A stretch of 64,000 nucleotides of DNA, taken from positions 1 to 64,000 of the forward strand of contig JAAAJB010000039.1 of NCBI GenBank assembly GCA_016098155.1. The letters run 5' to 3'. The notes under the pieces were generated by a model. That model made no database searches and had not been told where the DNA came from. It saw nothing but the letters and a program-made list of their open reading frames with translations. How positions within the stretch are numbered: the first letter of the stretch is position 1; the number at the start of each line of letters is the position of its first letter. Shown in pieces: positions 11,817-22,349 of this stretch. Origin of the DNA: Actinomortierella ambigua. Taxonomy: Eukaryota; Mortierellomycota; Mortierellomycetes; Mortierellales; Mortierellaceae. The translations under genes and the position numbers were made by a program.

Positions 11817-14800
11817 TCAAGCGACATAAAGGTATCGGTCAACGTTGTCCTCCGCACGCTCAATGTACTGCTTGTCCAACAATTGCTCAATACACTTCTT
11901 GATCATTGGGACATTCGGTGTGAACCGCGCTTTGCACAGCTCAATCACCTCCTGCACTAGCTGATTGTGCATCATCATCCGCCGCGACTTCATAATCCGT
12001 ACAATTGTCGCCTGGATCGCCAGTCGTCGATCTTCATCCACGGCCTTCAAGGTAGCAGTTGTCTCCTGCGCTGTGTTTTCAGCACTCATTGCGCCAGAGA
12101 TCTTCACCTTGGTCCGCTTGTTATAAAAGCTGTGGTTGAGCTGAATTTTAGTCGTGGCCAGCTTCCATTGGTTTTCGTCTTGTTGGTCCCCTCCGTCGAT
12201 CAGGAGCAGTCCTGCATCCGCCAATGACTTGACCACCTTCTTAAGCTCGCCTTCAGGAAGCTTGGTCGCCTCTCGAATCTCGGTCAGCAAGAAACCATCG
12301 CCATCGTTGAATACATTTAGGACAGCATAGTGGTAAAGAGACATCGACAGCTCGTAACGCTTGTCAGAAAATGAAGTCCGCACATCGGCTATTTACAGAC
12401 GAAAAAAGACATGAGAAAGTACCATGTAAGTATAAATTGAAGCTCTCCACAGAAATACGCCTTGCAAAACGTGCCTCATTTTTTTCAAAAAAAAAAAAAA
12501 AAGTAAACACAGTTGACGCTTACCTTTACACCAGTGCCAGAACCAGGTAAGACGCCTTCCACTATGGCGGTTGTCGTAGTAAGTAGTAAAGTTGGTCACG
12601 CTTTTCTCGAGCTCATGTGGGCACTGGAATTCAAGTGTCTGTTGGGCATTGACGGGCCAGGATCCTGCGGTCAAAACCAACACACTGAAATCGACACCAA
12701 TGGAGACCGAATTGGCTGAAATCCATTCTTTGAAACCAGAATTGAGGTCCGAGCTGATCGTCATATCTGTAAACATGCGCTGAAGCTTCATGGTATATTC
12801 AATGCCGCATACGGCCTTCAATCGAGAAATCATGTTCGCCTCGGCCTCCGAAGATACGGAAGCGTCGAAAATGAGGCGCTTCGCCAGCACACGCGAGTAA
12901 AACTTTTGGAACATATCCTTGTCATCAATGTACTTGAACAGAATCACCTAGAGATCAAGCATTCAATCATAAATGCAAAAAAGTTCAAGTTAGTTTCTTA
13001 ACATCAGTGTTGCTCCTCATTCTCTTCCACAGGATCCATAATCGAAACACATACCACGCGAGCAAGGCGTTCGTCGACTTCTGACTCTGTAAATCCATGC
13101 TTTTGCTTCTTCTTGAGCATGACATCGCAGTATCGAGCCATGACCTCTGGGGCCCTCGCAGCGGCGTTGGTAGAGGTGTCATTGACAATCGTGCGGAATG
13201 CCTTGTCAACGGCGGCGACGAATGAAGCGTCGCTAGCGAAGACTTTGGAGCACATCTGGGTGTATTTGCTGTGCAATTCAATGAGACGCTCGACATAGTC
13301 GCGTGGATCTTTGGTGATGGACGCGCCTAATCCTGCAATAATCTCTTTGCCCACAGTCGTGACGTAGCGCTCAAAAATGGCGAGTAATGGAGCAATGCCG
13401 TTCTCTATCCTTGAGAGGAGGTTGTAGGCCATGATACAGTCCTGTGTGCGTTCTCTGGCGACCATGGCCTCAAACTCAGCGTGGATCCGCTCCTGGTGCA
13501 CCTTGATATACTGGGTCTCGCATTCGTGGATGATCCTAGCATGGGAGGTTGGGTGGCAATACCGCGAGTTGCGAGTGTTCTCCTCAGCAAGCCGATCCAT
13601 GGCCGACCGCATGAATTCCGAGATAGAACTGGACGACAGCCGAATGGCACTCTCTGTTGAGTAGAATGACTTTGTGCGTGCAATGTATGGCGTCTCAAAC
13701 TCATCAACATATAGAGCGAGAGGCTGATCCGTTTTGGAGTTCAACGCCACTAAATTTAAAAAGCGCGAGAATAGAATTCATCATGATAATTGTTAGTAGA
13801 AAAAGAGAGGGGCTCAGTACCATAGCCGGTCTGGTCAGCACATGTTCTGATTAGGAGGTGCTCTCATACCAAGAGACGAGATTGCTTCTTGAACGGGGCC
13901 ATACTGAATCTCTTTGCCTTCGCGATCATGGCGGATGGTCTCAAAGATGTGGTTCATGAGTCGGTTCTGACGCCGCTTCTTGACCTCTACTACGATTTGG
14001 TCCTTCCAGATTTGGTTTGCCAACTTCAAGATAGGAAAAGGAGTACACCATTAGTGCATTACTTTACTTCCCAAGAAAGGTTGCTGGGTGGTGGCAAAGG
14101 GATCCTTTCTCCACAGCAACGCCACTGTCATAGTGTATAACAGGGATAAGAGCAGAGCTTACCGACTGAATGTCCTGTCGCAGGTAGTTGCTAGTGCCAA
14201 CAAATGGTCGTTTCTCACTGACACCGGCACCCTTTCGTTGTCGTGTGATTAATCCGTTGAGATACTGGCAAATCTCATTCAGGTACATGGTTGCAATAGC
14301 ATATCTTCGCCAGTATGTGGCATAGCACGAAACAATCTCATCTTGCTTGATAATCTCCTGCAGGTATGTCAGCATGACCCATATTGACGTATAGCGCAGC
14401 GAGGGATGTTGTTAGTGGTCATTAGGAATTGGTGATAATCGTCAGGTCAGAGTCCGTTTAGATACAAGGAGAGCAGAGATGACCATACCTTGCGAACCTC
14501 CGCTGTGTACTCCATCAGATAGTCTCCGATCGCAATGAAGAGCTTCTCATCGAGTGGTTTCGGCTGGGCATTGCAGATATCGTACACAACCCTAGCACGA
14601 TGACAACAAGGAGTAATCCTCACTCGGTGAGTCGTACTATTTTTGTGTGTCCTCTTGCTGATGCACGCATCAAAGTGGGTATTGAGGAGGATGTTCTGTT
14701 GCAAGGTTGACATCCATCAGACTCTAGAGCAAGCAGAGAGCCCTGTCCATTGTTCAGAACCGCAATGAATGTCAGAACATAAGAGTGGTAGACACACGTA

Positions 14801-14914
14801 CTGGTGCATGTCGTTGGCAGAGACAGTGCCTGTCACGTCAATCATTTTGACCATGTTTTGCTTGAACAAGCCAAAGGCTGCGTTGAAATCCACGCGTTTC
14901 CTGCGGAGCGACAT
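11817..14914 (-). CDS. CUL1: Cullin-1 (Cdc53-type) scaffold of SCF ubiquitin ligase
   Basis: Seven exons on the minus strand: 14914-14802, 14591-14489, 14357-14163, 14023-13870, 13749-13055, 12947-12524, 12388-11817; all phases agree, giving 751 residues, the normal cullin length. The N-terminal helical repeats start with MSLRRKRVDFN and contain the Skp1-contact-like MHQVVYDICNAQ. The cullin homology part has KYIDDKDMFQKFYSRVLAKRL, KLQRMFTDM, and RHSGRRLTWFWHWCKG (Rbx1-binding region). The C-terminus is a winged-helix neddylation domain, with IVRIMK placing the NEDD8-acceptor Lys at about 695 and the usual ending RYLYVA. Details resemble CUL1 more than CUL3. Known role: links Skp1/F-box substrate adaptors to Rbx1 and E2 in nucleus and cytosol. 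Confidence 0.95.
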
Positions 14915-16241
14915 GGTGCCTGTTTTGTAAATGGTCTGGATGAAAGATGGAGGCCAATGGGGAAAGGAGGTACAGTATTGGTAGATGCATGGCTTCAAAT
15001 TTTTCAGTGCGGTCATATTTCTCAGCCAATTTTTTTTTTGTTTAACGCACATTCTTTCTCCATCCTCTCGCGTGTCCAGTTGCCAACGGATTCCCGCTTA
15101 CGACACACACGTACACACACATTCATTCTCTGTCGTTCATTGTGCTCGCCAAGCAGATGCAAGGCGAGCCTTTGTGACGCGACGGGTAGTAACGATTTTT
15201 TTTTCTAGCACACGAGCTTTCAGAAACATAACGCTCTCGGTACGTGTAGAGCGCAACCGTTTGGGCAGAGACGTGAATCACTTCCAAGCCATCAAACCAT
15301 CAGCCATCAGCCATCCGGTAAGAAGAAGAGGTGGAAGAGGCATGGAAGCGGCGCAGAAGATGGTCTGAAAGGCTTCTTTTCGCACCGCGATCGATCTCTT
15401 TGTCAACACGGGTGTGCGTGTGACACACCTCACTGCACATGTCCCCCCCCTTCTCTCCGCGTGGTCGGTCTGCTGGGATGGAAGGTTGTGAGAGAAAGAG
15501 AGAGAGGAAGAGAGAGCAAGAGAAGGATGGCCAACAGAAGAAGAAGAAGACGGAGGCGCGCCGACATGGGACCGTGTCGTGCATGTTTTGTATGGCGAAT
15601 ATGCAAAAGAACGCGTGAAAAGGTCCGACTGGCCGGATAGCAGTGTCGTGAAGATCATTTCCGTTCAACAGAGAGGAGAGTGCAAGTCGAGGCCCCTCCA
15701 TCCTAAGACAAATTGGAGACACCTATCCACTTGCGTGGTTTTGCGAGGGCCTATGGGATGATGGTCTCTGTCAGTCAATATGCCTACAGAGTGTAGCCCA
15801 CGCAACCGTCATAACGAATGAGTTGGAGGACGGGGGCAAGTAGAAGGAAGGGGAGGGAGGAGGAGGAAGGGAAGTCTGCCTTTCTCCTCTCTTGTCCCAT
15901 TGCCCAACATACCCTCGGCTTGTTCAATATCCCAGCTTACACATCACGCCACAGAGACGACGTCTGGGAGGGTCTTTAATTCTTCCTTGTCTTGTTCTTC
16001 ATTCCTCACCTCCCCTCCCATTGCCTCCATCGTCCATTGCCACATCGCCATCCCTCCAGTTGTTCTTGTACTCCTGCACATCCCAGCCATCAGCTGTCGA
16101 ACGCATTATTCATCGCGCCTCCCAATCGTGTCTGCCATTTTGCCCGCCATAGAATATTAAGAAAAGGCCTGCACTCCTCGGTCGTTCGATATCCCAATAT
16201 CTCTCTACATCTGGCCTACCATTGTAGCTCGATTGCTCCCT
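14915..16241. promoter_or_regulatory. Divergent promoter region, cullin / histone deacetylase
   Basis: About 1.3 kb between two starts that point away from each other. It contains A/T runs, a GA-rich tract (about 15490-15530) and a long C/T-rich stretch (about 15890-16200) that likely forms the deacetylase leader. A frame on the minus strand near 15000 contains PCIYQYCTS, which looks cullin-like by chance but is upstream of the true start. No gene is seen. Confidence 0.55.
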
Positions 16242-19200
16242 ATGGACCTCAAACTACTTTTGACGCCCACCCAGAAGGAGGAGGGCCGTTTCGAGTTGCA
16301 GGACAACGGCAGCAGCGGCAGTGGCTGGCAGGAAGAACGGCCTAACAAGCACCAGCATCAGCAACAACAACAGCAACAACAACAACAAGAGCAGCAGCAG
16401 CAGCAGCAGCAGCACTCAGCCCCGCCGCATCACCACCTTCCTGGTAAGTTTTAAGTAGTTTTGCTTGTGGAGAGAGCAACCATGAAAAGCTGCACGTTGC
16501 CTAGAAAGGTAGGCAAGATGCATACACACTCACACGTCTCGGTGTGCTGTCGCCAAATACCCCTCTAGGCAATGCTCCTTCCCATCACGGGTATCATCTC
16601 AACCACAACCCCAACCACAATCATCCCCACCCCCACCAACACAATCAACACCAGCATAACCACCAGCACCAGTACCAGCACCAGCACCAGCACCCGCACT
16701 TGCACCAGCACCAACACGCACACCAACAGCCACAGCCACAGCCGCAGCAGCAACAACAGTACCAACTCTCGAACGCCTATTCCTCACACGAGAATGTTCA
16801 CCATCAGCCTGTTCCTACTCATAACCATCCGGTGCCAATACCTCCTGCCGCAGACCCTGCCTATCATCACCACCACCAGCATTTCCACGCGATCGAACGC
16901 AGTACTTCGCCAGCACAAGTACCTATCATGTCTCGACCACCAGTAATGGAGCCACCGTTGCTATCCATTTCGTCCCCTTCCCCGATGGCAGCCTCGAGTC
17001 AGTCCACCCAGTACTTTGTTCCCACGCACCATAGCCGCCCGTCGCAGGAGCCACCTCGACAACAGCAACAGCAGCAACATCCACCTCCACCACCGCCATT
17101 GCCGCAGCCATCACCACCACCACCACCACAACAACAACAGCAGCAGCAGCAGCAACCACCACCACCGCCACCATCGGGGCTCAACCTGTCCTCCTATGGT
17201 TTTCTGTTGATGGAGAAGCGGGACCGTGAGCGAGAGGCAATGGAGCGGGCAAACATGAATATCATCAACGATCTCAGGGCAGCGAAGAGCGCCTCCAGCT
17301 CGCCAGCACAGTCGCCTGCCCAGGTACATGCCACGCCACCAGCATCCTCCAACAACCGTAGTCATGTTGACACGGCGGTGTACCAATCTTCCACTTCCTC
17401 GTCGTCATCATCATCCTACCAGCGCCGGCCTGAGCCACCTGCCCAGGCACATTCGGGATACTCCGACAGCCACCACTCCGCTCAGTATTTCTCGCACCCT
17501 TCGCATGCGTACTATGGTCAGCAGCATGGATATGATTTTCGCTACCACGGGCAGCCACCCGTGCCTCACTACGCGCAGCAACAGGTGCAGCAGCAGCAGC
17601 ATGGTTATTCGCCACATGGCCATCATAGCAGCTTCACAGCCAACGTGGGTTACGGATCTGGATATGAAGGATACCAGGTATGCTTTGAGATTATAACAAG
17701 CGACCGCGGCCTCCATGAAAAATCGTTGGCTAATCGCATCCTTCTCTTCATTGCTATCAGCACTATTCGCAGGACTACCCTGGTTTTTCCCAAGCCTACG
17801 GACAGACATCACAACACCAGGCACCTCCTCTGGGTCACAGAGCAGCCAGCCCAAGCCTCATAGACAAGCCAAGGTTTGCCAACTCAAACCTTTCCGTTTT
17901 CAGGCAGGCTGCAGCCGAAGATAGTGATGGTGGCGCCAGTGTCTCTTCGAGCGGAAGTCACAAGCGACGGCGCCGTCTTAAGCAGCCCAACGGTAAAAAA
18001 GGGTCAGGGCTCACACAGGGCCATTTCCTCGCTCCTGGAAGTTCACCGACGGGGTCGGCCATGGACTATTACGATGATGACGATGACTCTGACGACGATA
18101 ACCAGGACGTTCGTAAGGGCCTTCAACGCCTCAATCTGCAAAAGTCGATCAAAACCTCTGGTAAGTTCTCGGAGTTTGCCTGATTTCATGCGGTGTCCCT
18201 CACGTGCGAATGACAGATTGTTGACCCCATCATTCATACTTACTACCGTAGCATCCGATCAAGTGAAGAAACTCGGCAAGTCTACCAAGCCGCCATTCAA
18301 AATCGGAGAGCTGGTGGAGTCGATGAAGTCCGACACCGATGGCACCTGGTTTGCTGGCCGTGTCTTGGACCTTGAAGACGATCCGCATGATCATATCAAC
18401 CCCAAGTCTGTCCTCATCCACTACGAGGGCTTCTCGCCCCACCACGACGAATGGGTTAAGCCCAGTCAATTGCGCGCATGTTCCACAGGCAGTTCGTTCT
18501 TGCGCTATGGTCCTCTTGGTGCAGAGAGCCCTGACAACTGGGTAGCCTACGAGAAGTTTTACAACTCTGAGCTAGGACGTATTGCTCGACGACATACAGG
18601 ATTGGTCTATGACAGGCGTATGCTTCTCCACAAGTGCCAGTGTGGTACGAACCCAGAGGAGAAGCACCATCCCGAGCAGCCAGAGCGCCTTGTCGAGATT
18701 CTTGGTCAATTCCAGAGGCTAGGAATGTTGAGTCTGGTCAAGTGGGTTCAAGGCCGGGAGGCAACAATGGAGGAGCTTGAGACGGCACACACGTTGGCTC
18801 ATGTGCGCAACTACTGCTGCACGAGATCGCAGAATCGCCAGTATGCACTTGACCATGGCTTGGAATGGGAATCATCGAGCGAGGAGGAGGAGAACGAGGA
18901 GAACACCGAGGAAGCCCCTGTTTCTGTTGAGGAAGGCCCAGCAGAAGAGCCTGCACCTAAAAAGAGGACTGGGCCTGGTCGACCGAGAAAGAAGCGTGTA
19001 GGCAACAACAAGCAGGCTGAAGACAGCGCTTCAGTGGATATTTCGCGACCCTCCAAAGACTCGACAGCCACAATTACAGAGGAGGGAGTCAAAGAGAGTG
19101 GCATTAGCAAGATCGATACATCAACTGGTACTTCTGTTGAACAGCACGGCAAGGATGATATAGATATGCTGTCACCTCGCTTGGCAAGACGGCGTTCCAG

Positions 19201-21418
19201 TATGCGTGGGGGCATTCGGATATCATCGATGGTCAGTATGTCGTCAACGCTGTATCCTCAGAACGAAGAAGGGGCTCCATCTCCCCAGGAGACGGAGACA
19301 CCTGTTGTCGAAGATGACGACGACGATGATGACGACAAGGCCAACCAGGCTGGGCCTCCTCCGAGCGAGGCGGCACTTGCCGTTGCAGGGGGCATGGATC
19401 CCAGCCTGGCAAGCAAGCTCCCAACGACCTCACCTGTCCCTTCCACGATGGCCACGTTTGTTAAGCAAGAAGACAAGCCGCTCGGACCAATGGAGTGTAG
19501 TGATCATGACATGGAGGACGTAAAGGATCTTGTCGCCCCATTAGAATCTGTTGGTACTACTGGAGCTGTTTCCGCCATGTCACCTTCCATCAACCCAACG
19601 CCTTCACCACTGGATGCCAGTATCTCAAAGGACAATATTATTGACAAGAGCAGGCGAACATCGCGTAGCATGCAGGGACAGAGTGGTCTCTCAGCAGCAC
19701 TTGAGACAGTCTCGACAGCCGCAGCTGGTGGATCGACGTCTTCCAAAAAGGATGATGATGCGCAGGCAGAGAATACGTCTGTAGCAAATGAGACGGAGAC
19801 AGTGATGGACAAGGCGTCGAGTAAGGAGATTAAGAAGCCTCCAGGAGATAAGACGTCGGCAGACAGGAAGGATCCCAAGACGCTGAACGTGATCATGACG
19901 GCCACTTCGCCATCTGCAACCAACACTGCGACGACCATTAATAATGGAGGCAACAACAAAGGTGGCAACAACAATAAGAAGAAGCCGATCACCAAGGCTG
20001 TATCACCTGGACCACAGCCATCGAGTGATGCTGTGGCAATCAAGCCTCCTGGACTTGTATACACCATGACTTGCGGCCAGCTCGGCATTGCGGTGGATAC
20101 GACCTGGAACCCATACTACTCACCAATGGCGGCACGAGTCGCAGCAGGCAGTTTGATTGCGTTGGTGGATCAAGTTGTGACTGGCCGATGCAAAAATGGA
20201 TTTGCAATTATTCGACCCCCAGGACATCACGCAGAAGAGGATGAGGCTATGTAAGTCGCGAGGCAGTGGACATGAGCATGAACCATTGCAGGAGACGGTG
20301 TGAACTCAACTCTACAAATCTTTTCTATTGTGTTTCGACTTAGGGGCTTTTGTTTCTACAACAACGTGGGAGTGGCGGTCAACTTGACTCTCCAGCGATA
20401 CCCGCTGACAATTCAGAAGATTTTGATCATTGATTGGGATGTGCAGTAAGTTACTGGTAGCTCGTGCACTACTTTATGCTATTTTTCTGTTTTAAAACGT
20501 TGGGTCAATGCGGAATATCAATTCTGCCCAAGTGGCACTAACCACCTCCGCTTTATTTCTTTCCCTGGATGTAGTCACGGCAATGGAACGCAGCAGATCT
20601 TCTACGACAATCCGAATGTATTGTACATCTCTCTGCATCGTTGGGACAACGGCCACTTTTATCCTTTCACAGGGGCGCCAGACGAATGTGGCGAAGAAGG
20701 AGGCGAGGGCAAGAATGTCAATATTGCATGGTCTTCGTACGGTCGAGGGCAAGCCATGGGCGATGTCGAGTACATTGCTGCGTTCTGGTACGTTCTCCTT
20801 CCCATTGCCAGACAGTTTGGCCCGGACCTAGTTATGGTCTCTGCAGGGTTTGATGCTGCTGATGGACATGCCAATAATGTAAGTTTAACCTTTTGGTTTT
20901 GCGATGTGAGGTCCTTGGTTTGTATAAGTTTCCACATCTTTTAACCCATGCGCGTTTTGGGTTTGTATGTGTCTGGCGTGGGATCACAATAGATTGGAGG
21001 ATACACAGTCTCTCCTCAGGGATTTGCGATCATGACCCGACTTGTTCAGACACTGGCTGGTGGACGAGTGATTTTGAGTTTGGAGGGAGGCTACGAGTTT
21101 GAACCCCTTGCGACTTCGGCTGCGGCGTGTCTGGAGGAGCTTCTGCCACATTCACTTCTACCATCAACGGCGCCGACGCGCGCGTTTCCCTATGCATCAT
21201 TCCATGGTACGCTCAATAGCGTGAAGCCGAATACGATGGCCGTTTCTTCGCTGCACCAAGTACTCAAGTACCAGCAAAAGTATTGGAAGTTCCCGCCAGA
21301 GGTGCTCAACCCGAGTTTCCGGTTTCACCTCCCGGCTGAATGGAAGGCTAGCAACAGTTTGGCGACGCGGCCACGCCGCGAGCGTAATACAAGAAGGAAA
21401 GCGGTCATGGATACCTAA
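16242..21418 (+). CDS. Class II histone deacetylase with chromo-barrel-like domain
   Basis: Seven exons: 16242-16443, 16569-17677, 17761-18160, 18252-20250, 20344-20445, 20575-20878, 20993-21418; phases close to 1,513 residues. Residues 1-560 are Gln/His/Pro-rich and disordered, ending in a basic patch (KRRRRLK) and an Asp-rich run. Residues about 584-645 look like a chromo-barrel/Tudor-knot (FKIGELVES, GTWFAGRVLDLED, VLIHYEGFSPHHDEWV). The catalytic domain begins near 687 (TGLVYDRRMLLHKCQC) in class IIa style, is interrupted by about 400 low-complexity residues (about 757-1165), then resumes: RPPGHHAEE, DWDVHHGNGT, SAGFDAADGH, LEGGYEFEP. The His pair, zinc Asp/His/Asp and the catalytic Tyr are all present, so it should be active, unlike vertebrate class IIa enzymes that have His at the Tyr position. 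Predicted nuclear lysine deacetylase. Confidence 0.93.
16340..16414 (+). repeat. CAA/CAG repeat encoding polyglutamine
   Basis: Glutamine codons (mixed CAA and CAG, which slows slippage) within exon 1 of the deacetylase. They encode two Gln runs split by Glu and bracketed by His. Further His/Gln and Pro/Gln runs follow in exon 2 (about 16600-16760 and 17060-17170). Confidence 0.9.
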
Positions 21419-21914
21419 AGGTGTATGATGAGCCTTTGAGCCTTGTTCCGCTCAGGAATATTTCTACTAATAATAAAAAAAAGTGCAAAAAAAACCACAG
21501 ATCTGGAGTTTTGGAGTCTCTTCTTTCTCCGACCAATCACAGTGTAGGACGGACAGCCACTGGGGCTTGAGTACACAGCCACTGTCGTGTCACCTTTTTT
21601 TTTTTTTTTTTTTTTTTTGGGACGTGCATGATATGATCTGGAGAGGGTGGTTTTGGTTTGGTGGGTTGGTCATCATCGGAGTCACCAAGGTACCTCCGGG
21701 GTTTCCATTTTCCAGCGTACACAAGTCCAAAACACCGTCAACGATTCTTTCTGAAGTGAGTGCTTCCCAACCTTCCATGAAGAGAATCGAGGAAGGATCG
21801 AGCGAGTTTGTTTTGGGTAACACTTTCTGGCATTCATTCACAAACACAAATAATACAAACCCCCCCTCATCCTCCATCCTCTCTCCCCTCGCTCTTACGC
21901 ACACAGCACACCCC

Positions 21915-21960
<46 letters not shown>

Positions 21961-22349
21961 TCTCTCTCCCTCCCTCTTTCTCTCTCTCTCTCTCTGTCTG
22001 CATCCACCGATCCCTCCCCCACACCCTATTTGAAGGGCTAGCTCTCTCTGACAGGCCCCATCCCCCCTTTTAACCCCTCGCTCCACCTTTTTTCTTTTGT
22101 GTTTCCCGTCCTTGCTTTTGGTGCGTGTAGCACAACCGCCTCTTTTCGTCTTCTTCGTTCGCCCCGCCCTCTTTCATTCATTCATTCGTTCATTCCTACC
22201 CTGCCTCGATTCAATTGAAAGGCGATTGTGACCCACCAACCTGCACGCAACTGAGGGACGGTGTGCACAACTGCTCTTCCCTTCCTTCTATTTCTCCTCC
22301 CTCCCCCCCTCCCCCTACCGTCCCATCCTAACACTAGAGATAGCAGCAG
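21419..22349. other. Intergenic with T24 and (CT)n tracts
   Basis: Spacer between the deacetylase and the ABC transporter, both on the plus strand. It holds a run of 24 T (21595-21618) and a long CT microsatellite with interruptions (about 21916-21997), followed by a C/T-rich leader reaching the ATG at 22350. No coding exon is seen; the frames through the CT tract are artefacts of the repeat. Confidence 0.75.
21472..21477 (+). terminator. Poly(A) signal of the deacetylase gene
   Basis: AATAAA 54 bp after the stop codon, followed by an A-rich stretch. Position and sequence fit a polyadenylation signal. Confidence 0.55.

Noticed and set aside
14985..15052. PCIYQYCTS on the minus strand, resembling the cullin motif near the Skp1-binding helix
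   Set aside because: The same function is covered by MHQVVYDICNAQ in the spliced exons, and the first ATG (14914) lies downstream of this stretch. It is leader sequence.
16565..17184. Minus-strand frames rich in Val/Gly/Leu or Cys opposite the deacetylase head
   Set aside because: They are the complement of CAG/CAC/CCA repeats and have no independent features.
17874..17903. A GT...CAG stretch of 30 nt in deacetylase exon 3 that looks like a tiny intron
   Set aside because: 30 nt is too short for normal splicing, its length is a multiple of three and the continuous frame is open and sensible, so I kept the exon whole.
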